Shown: positions 36,401 to 45,334, counted from the stretch's first letter. The stretch is 64,000 nt of DNA from Streptomyces mirabilis (GCF_039503195.1 NZ_JBCJKP010000001.1:8308001-8372000); one strand, 5' to 3'. Translations and numbers: made by a program. Notes: generated by a model not told the origin, from the sequence alone.

Positions 36401-36611
36401 GCCGTAACGGATCACCCAGGAGCCTGAGAAGGGTGCCTGTGCGGGACGACCTCCCGCAAGCATGAGCGCGCGTTCAGGATGCGTTCAGGCTGTGACCCGC
36501 CACGCTGATCGGCCTGGCTCGCAGGCATGCGCAACACTGAGCCAATGGACACGCGCCCTCCTTCGGCCCGTGGCCCTGGGGGGACGTCGATGCACCCCCC
36601 AGGAGTGAACG

Positions 36612-37463
36612 TTGGACAAGACGGAACTCGCCGCCGACCACCGAGTCGCCGACCCCGGCGCCTCCGGGATGAAGAAGCTGCCAGAGGTGACCCTGGCCTT
36701 CTGGATCATGAAGATCGCCGCGACGACCCTCGGCGAGACCGCGGGCGACCTCTTCGCGCAGACCCTCAAACTGGGCTACTTCCTCACCACGATCCTGCTG
36801 TTCCTGATCTTCGTGGTCACGCTGGTCGTGCAGCTCAGGTCGCGCCGGTACAACCCCTTCTTCTACTGGACGGTGATCCTTTCCACCAGCATGGCGGGCA
36901 CCACGATGTCCGACTTCATGAACCGTGACGCCAGCTCCAAGTACCTCTCCGACGGGGCCACCTCGCTGGGTTGGGGTCCGCAGGGCCTGGGACTCGGGTA
37001 CCCCGCGGGCGCCGCGATCCTGATCTCGCTGCTGGTCGTGATCTTCACCGTCTGGAAGTTCACCGGGATGACGTTCGTCATCCGCGACATCGTGACCTTC
37101 CGGGCCGAGGTCCTCTTCTGGTCGGCGATCCTCGTGTCGAACACCCTCGGCACCTCGATGGGCGACTTCCTGTCGGACAGCTCCGGGCTCGGTTACGCGG
37201 GCGGCGCGCTGCTCGTCACCGGGCTGCTCGCGGTCCTCGTCGCGCTGATGCGCGTCCCCGCGGTGCCGAACGTGGTGCTGTTCTGGATCGCCTTCGTCCT
37301 CACCCGTCCGCTCGGCGCGACCGCGGGCGACTTCCTCACCAAGCCGACCGCCAAGGGCGGGCTCGACCTCGGTACGGCGGGTTCGTCGGCCGTGCTGTTC
37401 GCGGTGCTCCTCGGACTCATGGGCTATGCCCACCTGCGGGAGCGCAGGACACTCGCCACCTGA
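36612..37463 (+). CDS. COG4705 family multi-repeat membrane protein
   Basis: A 283-residue membrane protein made of repeated two-helix units, each with a Thr/Gly-Asp signature: TTLGETAGDLF, STSMAGTTMSDFM, SNTLGTSMGDFL and TRPLGATAGDFL. Eight helices are visible. COG4705 proteins are uncharacterised; the repeated Gly-Asp pairs suggest ion or small-molecule passage (inference). TTG 36612 is chosen because AGGAG lies 6 bases upstream. The 211 bases before it hold no gene. A further fragment of this family survives at 41716-41847. Confidence 0.82.
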   Translation: MDKTELAADHRVADPGASGMKKLPEVTLAFWIMKIAATTLGETAGDLFAQTLKLGYFLTTILLFLIFVVTLVVQLRSRRYNPFFYWTVILSTSMAGTTMSDFMNRDASSKYLSDGATSLGWGPQGLGLGYPAGAAILISLLVVIFTVWKFTGMTFVIRDIVTFRAEVLFWSAILVSNTLGTSMGDFLSDSSGLGYAGGALLVTGLLAVLVALMRVPAVPNVVLFWIAFVLTRPLGATAGDFLTKPTAKGGLDLGTAGSSAVLFAVLLGLMGYAHLRERRTLAT

Positions 37464-37508
37464 GACCGGCGAGCCGGGCCCGATCCGAAAAGCAGGCCCC
37501 GACAGCCC

Positions 37509-38405
37509 CTACCCCGGCAGGCTCTCGCCGAGCAGGCGCAGCAGATCGCCGGTGGCGTCCAGCGCGCCGAAAGCGGGCAGGGCGCCGAGGGCGAGGACGG
37601 CCACGCCGATGGACCACAGGTTCGGCGGCGGGGCCGTCTGCAGGGCGGCGATCCGGCGGGTGACCGCGTGTTCGGAGAAGCTCAGGGCGCAGCCCGGCCG
37701 GGCGCGTTGGGCCACAAGGGCGGCCCGGGCGAGGGCGCGGGCGGTGGTACGGCGGTCCCCGACGCGTCGCGCGGCCTCCTCGTCGGCCCAGCGCTCCACC
37801 AGGAAGGCGACGGTGGTACGCACGGGTGCGAGCACCGGGTTGGCGGCGGCGGCCAGGGTCACCGCGGTCGACAGCACCGAGTGGCGGTGGGTGAGATGGG
37901 CGCGCTCATGGGCCAGCAGTACGCGCCGCTCCGCCGGTTCCAGCGCGGCCAGCATGGCGGCCGTGACCAGGATCCGGCCCGGCGAGCCGGGGATCGCGAA
38001 GGCCCGGGGCGTCGAGGAGGCGGCGACGATGAGTTCACTGTCGGGAGGATGTCCCTCGCACAGCCGCTCGAGGACGCGGCGGGTCGCGTAGTGGGCGCGC
38101 AGGGCGCGAACGAGCCGGAAGCCGATCAGCCACAGGAGCATGATCGCGACGACGGCGATCGCCACCGGGACCGGTTCGGGCAGCCGCCGCCCGTCATCGC
38201 CGGCCTCCGTGACCACGTGCGGCGCCTCGTTGACCAGGGTGGCGGCGAGCAGGAGCAGCGCCCAGGTGGAGGCGGTGGCGGCCAGTACGGCGGCGATGGT
38301 GAGGACCCGGGCGGCCAGCGCGGGGGAGACCCTGAGGCCCACGTGCGGGGCGACTGCCGTCAGCAGCAGTGGCAGGACAAGGGGGATGTAGACGTCGATC
38401 CTCAC
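37509..38405 (-). CDS. M56 family membrane metallopeptidase (BlaR1/MecR1-like, no sensor domain)
   Basis: A 298-residue M56 zinc protease with three to four membrane helices. The zinc motif HERAH is near residue 165 and the third ligand region FLVERWADEEAARR near 203. There is no penicillin-binding sensor domain as in BlaR1. ATG 38405 overlaps the BlaI gene by 4 bases, the usual pairing in which the protease cleaves the BlaI repressor on a signal. The signal is unknown. Confidence 0.85.
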   Translation of the reverse strand: MRIDVYIPLVLPLLLTAVAPHVGLRVSPALAARVLTIAAVLAATASTWALLLLAATLVNEAPHVVTEAGDDGRRLPEPVPVAIAVVAIMLLWLIGFRLVRALRAHYATRRVLERLCEGHPPDSELIVAASSTPRAFAIPGSPGRILVTAAMLAALEPAERRVLLAHERAHLTHRHSVLSTAVTLAAAANPVLAPVRTTVAFLVERWADEEAARRVGDRRTTARALARAALVAQRARPGCALSFSEHAVTRRIAALQTAPPPNLWSIGVAVLALGALPAFGALDATGDLLRLLGESLPG

Positions 38406-38785
38406 ATCCCGCTCCCCCCGAGGAGAACCCGCAGGGCCTCTTCCTCCTGGGGGCTCAGGCCGGTGACGAACTGCTGGAGGGCCGCGATCGGGTCGGGTCC
38501 CCGGTCGAGCGCCTCGTGCATGGCCTCGGCGGTCAGTTCGGCGGCGTTCTTCGCGGGCCGGTACGCGCCGCGCCGGCCGTCGACGTCACGCAGGACCAGA
38601 CCCTTGTCGTACAGGCGTTTGAGGATGGTGTGAACGGTGTTGTAGGCGAGGTTGCCGCCGATCTCGCCCTGGATGTCGGCGGGGGTGAGGGCCTCGTCGG
38701 TGGCCCAGAGGGTGGCGAGGACCTCGCTCTCCAGCTCACCGGCGCTGCGTCGTTCCGCTCTGCCATGGGGGCCTGTGCGAGCCAT
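38402..38785 (-). CDS. BlaI/MecI/CopY family repressor
   Basis: A 127-residue winged-helix repressor: ELESEVLATLWATDEALTPA then LAYNTVHTILKRLYDKGLVL at the recognition helix, and a C-terminal dimerisation helix with EEEALRVLL. It forms a pair with the M56 protease downstream. ATG 38785 lies 8 bases from a CCTTACAGCGTGTAGGG operator, and two further operators of the same sequence class lie upstream of the divergent gene at 38982, so it likely represses both itself and the membrane glycosyltransferase operon. Confidence 0.87.
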   Translation of the reverse strand: MARTGPHGRAERRSAGELESEVLATLWATDEALTPADIQGEIGGNLAYNTVHTILKRLYDKGLVLRDVDGRRGAYRPAKNAAELTAEAMHEALDRGPDPIAALQQFVTGLSPQEEEALRVLLGGSGM

Positions 38786-38793
38786 GTCCGTCA

Positions 38794-38810
38794 CCTTACA
38801 GCGTGTAGGG
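38794..38810. promoter_or_regulatory. BlaI-type operator, autoregulatory copy
   Basis: CCTTACAGCGTGTAGGG, a 17-base dyad with TACA-gcg-TGTA core, 8 bases upstream of the BlaI start. It differs from the operator at 38955-38971 by four of 17 bases, three of them in the spacer or in one arm. Confidence 0.65.
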
Positions 38811-38930
38811 GTGCGGGGGGTGGTGAGGGCGTACGACTGCGCCCAGGGGCGGTCCGAGAATGCGCGCCCGGACTGCGTCCCCGCTCGATCCACGGTAATT
38901 TGGCCGTGTTTTGCGCAACTTCCTCCTTCA

Positions 38931-38971
38931 CCCTACGTCTTGTAGGGTGAAGGACCCTACAGAATGTAGGG
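38931..38971. promoter_or_regulatory. two BlaI-type operators upstream of the membrane glycosyltransferase gene
   Basis: Two 17-base dyads, CCCTACGTCTTGTAGGG (38931-38947) and CCCTACAGAATGTAGGG (38955-38971), are spaced 24 bases centre to centre, so bound dimers would sit on nearly the same helix face. They lie 11 bases before ATG 38982. Both share the CCCTAC/GTAGGG arms with the autoregulatory site at 38794. Confidence 0.75.
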
Positions 38972-38981
38972 CGAAGGGTGG

Positions 38982-40490
38982 ATGATGGCCAAGACTGTGA
39001 ACCTTCCGTCCGTCGGCGCCGATCGCCACAACCCGCCCTCGACGGGGCGCATCTCCAGACGTCGGCACGGTCAGCAGTGGCTGGCCCTGGTCGCCGGCGC
39101 CTTCACCCTGGCCCAACTGCTCCTCGTACGGCCCGGCATGGGGCTCGGCTGGGACGAGACCGTCTACGTCAGCCAGGTCGGCTCACACGCCCCCGCCGCC
39201 TTCTTCAGCGCCCCGCGCGCCCGCGGAGTGTCCCTGCTGGTGGCACCGATCGCGTCCTGGTCCTCGTCCACCGCCCTGCTGCGCGTCTATCTCGCGGTGC
39301 TCTCCGGACTCGGCCTGTTCGTGGCGCTGCGCGTCTGGCGCGGACTGTTCCCCATGCGGGTACTGGCGGTGGCGGGCGCCCTGTTCGCCACGCTCTGGGT
39401 GACCCTCTTCTACGGCCCGCAGGCCATGCCCAACTACTGGGTCGCGATCGGCGCCCTGGCCTGCGCCGGATGCTTCCTGCGCGCCCAGGCCGACCGCTTC
39501 GACCGGGCGGCGCTGTGGGGCGTGGGCCTGAGCGCCGCGCTGATGGCGTGGATGCGGCCCACCGACGCGGTCTACGTGACCCTGCCGCTGCTCTTCCTTG
39601 TCGTGTGCGTACGCCGCTGGAGGCGCCCGAGGCTGCTGGTGGCGCTCGTCGCGGGCCTGGTCGCCGGTGCCGGCGAGTGGGTCGTCGAGGCGTACGTCAG
39701 TTACGGCGGTCTCGCCCAGCGGCTCTCCGACGGTTCCAAGATCCAGGGCGGCCTGGGCTGGAACATCGCCGTCGGCGACCAGATGCGCAGCCTCGGCGGG
39801 CGCGTCCTGTGCCGCCCCTGTACCGGGGCCATGCCCGCCCCGCCGGTGATGCTGTGGTGGTTCGCGCTGCCCGTCGTGGCCGTTCTCGGAGCGGTGATCG
39901 CCGTCAAGGCCCGGCGCGGGGTGAACAGCCTGCTGCTCCTGGCCTGCGCCGCGACGGCGGCCTTCCCGTACCTCTTCATGATCGGATACGCGGCACCGCG
40001 CTTCCTGCTGCCCGTGTACATCCTGTTGGCCATCCCGGTCGCCGACGGCCTGATCCACCTGGTGACCGTGCCCCGCGGCGCCTGGCGACCGGTGGCCGTC
40101 ACCCTGGTGACGCTCGGCCTGGCCGGGCATCTCGCGGTGCAGTTCGTGGTGCTGGAGCGCACCGTGCACGGCAACACGGTCTCCCACCAGGACTGGGCCG
40201 ACACCGCGACGGAGCTGCACCGGCTGGGGGTGAAACCGCCCTGCATGCTGACCGGCTACGACGGCGTCCCGATCGCCTTCTACGCCGGCTGCTCCTCCGT
40301 CGACACCGGCGGCCACAACGCCAACACCACCGCCGGCGCCATAGTGCGGGCCGGACAGCGGATCCCGGTCGGCGTGCTCACCGCACCGGGCGAGAAGCCA
40401 CCCGCGTACGCCCGCACGTGGGAAACGCACCGCGTCGGTCATCTGATGGTGTACGTCGCCCCCGCCGTCCAGAGAGGCGGGGCCACATGA
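38982..40490 (+). CDS. polytopic membrane glycosyltransferase-like protein (GT-C/mannosyltransferase type)
   Basis: A 502-residue membrane protein with about 10 helices. After the first helix, GMGLGWDETVYVSQVG places an Asp-Glu pair in the first external loop, the hallmark of GT-C enzymes using lipid-linked sugar donors. The C-terminal extracytoplasmic part (TGYDGVPIAFYAGCSSVD) resembles that of actinobacterial ArnT/PMT-like proteins. It is under BlaI-type operators and is coupled to an LPG-synthase-like gene by an ATGA overlap, so it probably modifies an envelope polymer in response to stress (inference). ATG 38982 or 38985. Confidence 0.77.
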   Translation: MMAKTVNLPSVGADRHNPPSTGRISRRRHGQQWLALVAGAFTLAQLLLVRPGMGLGWDETVYVSQVGSHAPAAFFSAPRARGVSLLVAPIASWSSSTALLRVYLAVLSGLGLFVALRVWRGLFPMRVLAVAGALFATLWVTLFYGPQAMPNYWVAIGALACAGCFLRAQADRFDRAALWGVGLSAALMAWMRPTDAVYVTLPLLFLVVCVRRWRRPRLLVALVAGLVAGAGEWVVEAYVSYGGLAQRLSDGSKIQGGLGWNIAVGDQMRSLGGRVLCRPCTGAMPAPPVMLWWFALPVVAVLGAVIAVKARRGVNSLLLLACAATAAFPYLFMIGYAAPRFLLPVYILLAIPVADGLIHLVTVPRGAWRPVAVTLVTLGLAGHLAVQFVVLERTVHGNTVSHQDWADTATELHRLGVKPPCMLTGYDGVPIAFYAGCSSVDTGGHNANTTAGAIVRAGQRIPVGVLTAPGEKPPAYARTWETHRVGHLMVYVAPAVQRGGAT

Positions 40491-41434
40491 CCCTCCTTCC
40501 GCCCGGCACCTCGACGACAGCCGTGACAGCCGTGAGGAGGCGGGTCTCCCTGCATGCCGCGGTGACCCTCGCCGTGGTGGTGGGCGCGGTCTGTCTGGGC
40601 CGGCGTCACTGGCCGGTGATCGCGACCGGCGCCGGTCGGCTGGCCGTCGCCGACCGCGGCTGGCTGCTCGTGGCGGCCGTCGCCACCGTGGCGACCTGGG
40701 TGTGCTCGGCGCTCGCCCAACAAGGGGCGGTGACCCGGCCGTTGCCCGCCGGGCAGCTGGTGGCCGTCCAGTTCGCTGCCTCCGCCGCCAACCATGTGCT
40801 GCCCGCGGGCCTCGGCGCGGGCGCGGTCAACCTCCGCTTCCTGACCCGGTGCGGTCTGCCGGTCGTCCGGTCGGCGACCGCGCTCGGTGTGAAGGCCACC
40901 GCCGGGGCCGTCTCGCGCGGCTTCCTGATCGCCGTGCTCGCGCTGACCTGCCCCGGTCTGCTCCGTCTGCCGCACATCTCGGCGACGGCGGTCGCGATCG
41001 CGCTCGCCGTGGTGGTCACCGCCGTCCTCCTGCTGCGCGGGCCGTTGCGGCGCGCGCTGCGGGCCGTGCTGGCCGACGTCCGTGCCGTGCACGAGGTCCC
41101 GGCGCGCGCGGCCGCGCTGTGGGGCGGCTCGCTGGCCTTCGCCGCGCTGCACGCCACCGTGGTCGTCGCCGTGGCCCAGGCCCTCGAACTGCCGCTGCCC
41201 CCGGCCCAGGTGGCGCTGGCCTACCTCGCCGCGAGCAGCGCCGCCGTACTCCTGCCGACCCCCGGTGGGATCGGTTCCCTGGACGCGGCGCTCGCCGTGG
41301 CCCTCACGCTGGCCGGAGTCCCGGGCAGCGCGGCGGCGTCGGTGGTCCTCGGCTACCGGCTGCTGACGGTGTGGCTGCCCCTGATCCCCGGGCTGCTGGC
41401 ACTGGCCGTACTGGCCCGCCGCAAGGTCCTCTGA
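40487..41434 (+). CDS. lysylphosphatidylglycerol synthase transmembrane/flippase-domain protein
   Basis: A 315-residue protein with about eight helices matching the flippase domain of MprF (LPG_synthase_TM family), without the cytoplasmic aminoacyltransferase domain. Visible family blocks are FAASAANHVLPAGLGAGAVNLRFL and LAYLAASSAAVLLPTPGG. Proteins of this type move lipids or help glycolipid export. ATG 40487 overlaps the glycosyltransferase stop (ATGA), so the pair likely works together as donor synthesis or transfer and flipping. The 818-codon frame that begins at 38978 is a shadow of the first gene before 40487. Confidence 0.82.
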   Translation: MTLLPPGTSTTAVTAVRRRVSLHAAVTLAVVVGAVCLGRRHWPVIATGAGRLAVADRGWLLVAAVATVATWVCSALAQQGAVTRPLPAGQLVAVQFAASAANHVLPAGLGAGAVNLRFLTRCGLPVVRSATALGVKATAGAVSRGFLIAVLALTCPGLLRLPHISATAVAIALAVVVTAVLLLRGPLRRALRAVLADVRAVHEVPARAAALWGGSLAFAALHATVVVAVAQALELPLPPAQVALAYLAASSAAVLLPTPGGIGSLDAALAVALTLAGVPGSAAASVVLGYRLLTVWLPLIPGLLALAVLARRKVL

Positions 41435-41715
41435 GCCCGCCGCGGTCCCTCCGGCCCTTCGGTGCCGTCCCGCTGTCGGCGCCCGCCGAACGCCGTGGCA
41501 CCTCAGGGCGGTTCAAGCCGGTAACCGTGCCCCCGCAGGGTCGTGCTGCGCGGTGTCCGGGACGGACGGGACGGCGTGTCCGTCAGCGCTCGTCCCCGTA
41601 GCCCCTGGCCGCCCCCGCCACTCGGTAGTCAGGACGTGTTCAGGGCCCCGCTGGCACGGTCGGGCCTCATGGCTGAGACTTCTGAGACGCCCGGGGCTTG
41701 TGTCCGCAGCGGGGC

Positions 41716-41847
41716 GGCGACCACCTCACCGACCACCTGGGTCTGTCGCTGACGACCTGCACCACCGTGTTCGCCGTTGCCGTCGCCCTCGCCGTCGTCT
41801 TCGTCGTCTGGTACCGCCGCCAGGGGACGCTGTCCATCCACACGGGA
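41716..41847 (+). pseudogene. COG4705 membrane protein fragment
   Basis: Forty-four codons read DHLTDHLGLSLTTCTTVFAV and end WYRRQGTLSIHT, which corresponds to one internal two-helix repeat of COG4705 membrane proteins (TDxLGxSLxT then WYxxxGTLSIH). Sequence on both sides is unrelated, and the fragment abuts the histidine kinase stop at 41856. It is probably the last remnant of a second COG4705 gene. The preceding 41435-41715 contains no gene that I can support. Confidence 0.45.
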
Positions 41848-41855
41848 CGACGCGC

Positions 41856-43220
41856 TCAACCCGCGGGAAGCGTGACCACGAACGTCGCGCCGCGGGTGTG
41901 CCGCCCGTCGTGGTCCACCTCCCCGCCGGCGGAGCGCGCCAGGCGCCGCGCCAGTGGCAGCCCGAGGCCCGCTCCGCCGTGCCCGTCCTCGGGGTCGGCG
42001 CGCCGGCCGGGCTGGAAGAGCTGCGCCGCGAACGACGCCGGTACGCCGGGACCGTCGTCCCCGACCTCGACACGTACGCTGCCGGGCCGGGCGCGGGCCT
42101 GGATCTCGACCCGGGTGCGCGCGTGCCGTAGGGCGTTGTCGAGCAGCGGGCTGACGATGCGCTCCAGAAGGGCGTCCGGCACCCCGGCCGACAACCGTGC
42201 GTCGCATGCGGTGACGACGACCTCCACGCCCACCTCCGTGGGGCCGAGGCGGTCCACCAGGCGGTGCAGCACCGGCAGCACGTCGGCCGTACCGGGCGCG
42301 GTGGCGGCGCTGTCGCGGGCCTCGTCGAGCAGGGTGTCGCAGATCGTGCGCATGGACTGGGCCGCGTCGGCGATCGCCGCGTGGGTGGCCTTGGTGTCCG
42401 CGTCGGAGCGGGGGCGGGCTCCCCACCAGTCGAGCTCGGCGATGATCCGGGCGAGCGGGTTGCGCAGCTCGTGCGACAGCTCCCGGGTGAGCTGCTGCTC
42501 GTGCCGCAGCAGCGCGCGGATACGGTCGAGGAGAGCGTCCAGCGAACCGCCCAGCTGGGCGAGTTCGGTGGGACGGGTCACGGCGCCGAAGCGCTCCTGG
42601 GAGGCTATCGCGCTCCACTGGGTGGCGTGCTCGGTCATCGAACGCACGGGACGCAGGGCACGGCCCACCGCCAGTCGCGTCAGCGCGTAGGTGCAGGCGA
42701 GCATCGCGGCGTCGAGGGCGAGGGACGCGAAGAGCATCGTGTCGGCCGAGCCGCGGTACGGGGAGAGATCCAGTGCGGTGACGACGGCGGCGGCGCCCTT
42801 GCCACCGGGCACCGGGCGCGAGCACAGCCGTACCTCGTCGTGACTGTGCACGGTGACGCACGTCCGGGCGCCGCGCGCCACGAGTCGGCCGGCGGCGCGG
42901 GTCAGCGGGCTGGTGGCGGTGGCGGACGAGGGCTTCTCGAGCAGCCGGCCGCCCGAGTAGATCCACACGTTCGTGTCGAGGAGCTCCTCGCCCGGGGTCT
43001 CCAGGACCCGCACCCGGGAGCCGTCGGTGACGACGGTCGCGGCGACGGCGGCGGCCCGGGTGCGCAGCTCGTCGTCCGCCTGGTGCTGAAGGTGGCGGCG
43101 CACGACCGTGTTGAACGCGACCGTGAGGATCACCATCAGGATCGTCGCCGTGGTGAGCGCGACAAGGGAGAGCCGGCCTCGCAGCGTGCGCGGCCACCAG
43201 CGGGAGGCGAACGCCCTCAT
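41856..43220 (-). CDS. sensor histidine kinase
   Basis: A 454-residue two-helix sensor kinase: membrane helices near residues 19-40 and 165-185, an extracytoplasmic loop between them, a HAMP-like linker, HisKA with LTRELSHELRNPLARI (phospho-acceptor His in SHELRNPL) and HATPase with PLLDNALRHA, VGDDGPGVP and GHGGAGLGLPLA. ATG 43220 overlaps the response regulator stop. It senses an envelope or external signal and phosphorylates its partner. Two Cys in the outer loop may form a disulfide. Confidence 0.88.
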   Translation of the reverse strand: MRAFASRWWPRTLRGRLSLVALTTATILMVILTVAFNTVVRRHLQHQADDELRTRAAAVAATVVTDGSRVRVLETPGEELLDTNVWIYSGGRLLEKPSSATATSPLTRAAGRLVARGARTCVTVHSHDEVRLCSRPVPGGKGAAAVVTALDLSPYRGSADTMLFASLALDAAMLACTYALTRLAVGRALRPVRSMTEHATQWSAIASQERFGAVTRPTELAQLGGSLDALLDRIRALLRHEQQLTRELSHELRNPLARIIAELDWWGARPRSDADTKATHAAIADAAQSMRTICDTLLDEARDSAATAPGTADVLPVLHRLVDRLGPTEVGVEVVVTACDARLSAGVPDALLERIVSPLLDNALRHARTRVEIQARARPGSVRVEVGDDGPGVPASFAAQLFQPGRRADPEDGHGGAGLGLPLARRLARSAGGEVDHDGRHTRGATFVVTLPAG

Positions 43221-43879
43221 GACAGCCGGTGGCCGATGCCGCGCGCCGTGGTGATGGTCAGCGCGCTGCCGCCGTCCCGGAGCTTGCGGCGCAGCCGGGT
43301 CAGATACTGGTCCAGCGTGTTGTCGCTCACCTGGGCGCCTTCCGGCCAGCCGGCCCTGATCAGCTCCCGCCTGCGGACGATGTCCCCGGACCCGGAAATC
43401 AGCGCCGCCAGCAGCCGGAACTCCGTCGGGGTGAGGTCGACCCGGGTGCCGTCGACGCTGAGGCTGTGCCCGACCGGGTCCAGGACCAGGTCCCCGGCCG
43501 TGGTGGCCGGGAGCGGTCCGCTGCGCTTGAGCGCCGCCCGCAGCCGGGCGGCCAGCTCCGTCAGGTGGAACGGCTTGGGCAGATAGTCGTCGCCGCCGGC
43601 CGAGAAGCCCGCCAGCCGGTCCGTGAGGTGGTGATGGGCGGTCAGGAAGATGACGGGCGAGAGGAAGCCATTGGCTCTGATCGCCTGGCACACGTCCCGC
43701 CCGTCCGCGTCGGGCAGCCCGACGTCCAGCACGGCAGCGTCGACGTCGTCCCCGGCCAGCCGCAGCGCGGTCGCCCCGTCCGGGGCGGGCACGGTGTCGA
43801 AGCCCTCGTCGCGCAGCCCGCGCAGCAGGACGTCACGCAGGGCGTGATCGTCCTCGACGACCAGGATCGTGTGCCGCAT
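43217..43879 (-). CDS. OmpR-type response regulator
   Basis: A 220-residue two-domain response regulator. The receiver domain has acidic residues EDDHA, the phospho-acceptor Asp in AVLDVGLPDADG (near residue 53), and the conserved Lys in YLPKPFHLTELAARL. The C-terminal winged helix ends LDQYLTRLRRKL. It is the first gene of the HK/RR pair and reads in the same direction as the DedA-PAP2 genes upstream, 92 bases away, so cotranscription is possible. Confidence 0.9.
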   Translation of the reverse strand: MRHTILVVEDDHALRDVLLRGLRDEGFDTVPAPDGATALRLAGDDVDAAVLDVGLPDADGRDVCQAIRANGFLSPVIFLTAHHHLTDRLAGFSAGGDDYLPKPFHLTELAARLRAALKRSGPLPATTAGDLVLDPVGHSLSVDGTRVDLTPTEFRLLAALISGSGDIVRRRELIRAGWPEGAQVSDNTLDQYLTRLRRKLRDGGSALTITTARGIGHRLS

Positions 43880-43920
43880 GGTCCTCCTTCAGCCGCTCCG
43901 GAAGCGCGCTTGCCTGTTCC

Positions 43921-43968
43921 CTGTGGCTGTGGCTGTGGCTGTGGCTGTGGCCGTAGCCGTGGCCGTGG
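43921..43968. repeat. hexanucleotide microsatellite CTGTGG/CCGTGG
   Basis: Eight 6-base units: five exact CTGTGG copies (43921-43950) then CCGTAG, CCGTGG and CCGTGG. The array lies between the PAP2 stop (43971) and the response regulator start (43879), so its length could change spacing or transcript structure between the two operons. Confidence 0.85.
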
Positions 43969-43970
43969 GC

Positions 43971-44579
43971 TTACGCCGCGACCAGCAACGGCCGGAGCAG
44001 CCGCGAGTCCGTCAGCCGGCCCGCGAGAGAGTCGGAGAGTCTGCGCAGGAGGGTCGTCAGCAGCATCGCGATCAGCGTGCCGACCAGGACACCCGCGATC
44101 ACGTCGTGCGGGTAGTGCGCGCCGACCCAGACCCGGGAGACGGCCATCAGACAGGCGCCCAGCAGGGCGATGGTGCCGAGCCGGCGGGAGACGTAGAGCA
44201 GGGCCACGGCGGCCGCGGCGGCGATGACCGTGTGATTGCTGGGGAAGGACCAGTCGCCCGGCGCGGGACACGCCTCCAGCGTCTTCACATGCAGGCTCTG
44301 ACAGGGGCGGTCCTCGCGGACGACCATCTTGAGCAGGGAGTTCACCCCGAACGCCACGACGACGATCACCGGCACCGCAAGCGCGACCATCGCCGCCTGG
44401 GCGCTGCTGCGACGGGCCTGCCACCAGCCCACGAGCATGAGAACGGCGAACAGCGCCAGCCCGTACGTCGACCAGGCGGACACCAGGCTGTCCAGCCAGG
44501 ACGGGGAGTCATGGGCGAGATTCACCACGTAGGTGTAGGTGGAGCCGTCGATCGACGACCCGTTGAACGCGAGGATCAT
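43971..44579 (-). CDS. PAP2 family phosphatase (undecaprenyl-diphosphate phosphatase type)
   Basis: A 202-residue membrane phosphatase. The three PAP2 motifs are present: KMVVREDRP, PSNH in place of PSGH, and SRVWVGAHYPHD. Five to six helices are visible. Such enzymes dephosphorylate undecaprenyl diphosphate or related lipids on the outer face. ATG 44579 overlaps the DedA stop, so the two are coupled, and together they fit lipid-carrier recycling. Confidence 0.85.
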   Translation of the reverse strand: MILAFNGSSIDGSTYTYVVNLAHDSPSWLDSLVSAWSTYGLALFAVLMLVGWWQARRSSAQAAMVALAVPVIVVVAFGVNSLLKMVVREDRPCQSLHVKTLEACPAPGDWSFPSNHTVIAAAAAVALLYVSRRLGTIALLGACLMAVSRVWVGAHYPHDVIAGVLVGTLIAMLLTTLLRRLSDSLAGRLTDSRLLRPLLVAA

Positions 44580-45295
44580 CCCTCGGCACCCTTCTGCGCT
44601 GTCGTGGCCGCGGCCTTGCGGGAGCGGCGGAACTCGGCGGCCAGCGGGATCAGCGACACGATGACGATCACGGCGATGATCGGGAGCAGATAGCGGTCGA
44701 CGTTCGGAATCGACGAGCCCAGTGCGTAGCCCGCGAGGGTGAGGCCGATGCTCCAGACGAGACCGCCGACGACCTGCCACACGGTGAACGTGCGGGCGGG
44801 GACCTGGAGGGCGCCCGCCATCGGATTCAGCACCGTGCGCACGACCGGGACGAAGCGGGCCAGCACGATCGCCTTCGCGTGGCCGTACCGCTCCAGCAGC
44901 TCCTCGGCGCGCTTGGCCCCCTCGTGCAGCCGGGGCGAGCCGCTGCGGGCGAGCAGCGCGCCGCCCGCCTTGCGTCCGATGAGATAGCCGCACTGGGAGC
45001 CGGCCAGCGCGCCCACGGCGGCGCAGACCAGGAGCGGCCCCAGGGAGAGCTTCAGCCCGCTGTGACCCGACCCCGTGCACAGCAGGCCCGCCGTGAACAG
45101 CAGCGAGTCACCGGGCAGGAAGAAGCCGATCAGCAGCCCTGTCTCCGCGAACATCACCACGCCGACACCCAGCACACCGAAGGCGGCGAGCAGGGACTGG
45201 GCACTGAGGATGTTCACCGCCAGCTCCGACCCGAGCTGTGATCCGAGCTGTGACGCTGCGAACAAAGGTGCGGCCATCGCCGGGAGCCCTCTCAT
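44576..45295 (-). CDS. DedA family membrane protein
   Basis: A 239-residue DedA/SNARE-associated family protein. The re-entrant loop motif FAETGLLIGFFLPGDSLLF and the ARFVPVVRTVLNPMAGAL block with the functional Arg pair are intact. DedA proteins have been shown to translocate undecaprenyl phosphate in several bacteria. ATG 45295 is used; ATG 45277 is possible. BlaI-type operators at 45335-45369 lie just upstream, suggesting repression by the divergent BlaI gene. Confidence 0.87.
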   Translation of the reverse strand: MRGLPAMAAPLFAASQLGSQLGSELAVNILSAQSLLAAFGVLGVGVVMFAETGLLIGFFLPGDSLLFTAGLLCTGSGHSGLKLSLGPLLVCAAVGALAGSQCGYLIGRKAGGALLARSGSPRLHEGAKRAEELLERYGHAKAIVLARFVPVVRTVLNPMAGALQVPARTFTVWQVVGGLVWSIGLTLAGYALGSSIPNVDRYLLPIIAVIVIVSLIPLAAEFRRSRKAAATTAQKGAEG

Positions 45296-45334
45296 ACTGG
45301 ACGGGCGGGCGCAGTCGTGACGGCACCCGAGTGA

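Noticed and set aside
38978..41434. 818-codon frame as one large protein
   Set aside because: The part before 40487 is an out-of-phase shadow of the membrane glycosyltransferase; only 40487-41434 is coding.
43921..43968. Possible CRISPR array
   Set aside because: Units are 6 bases with no spacers; it is a simple microsatellite.
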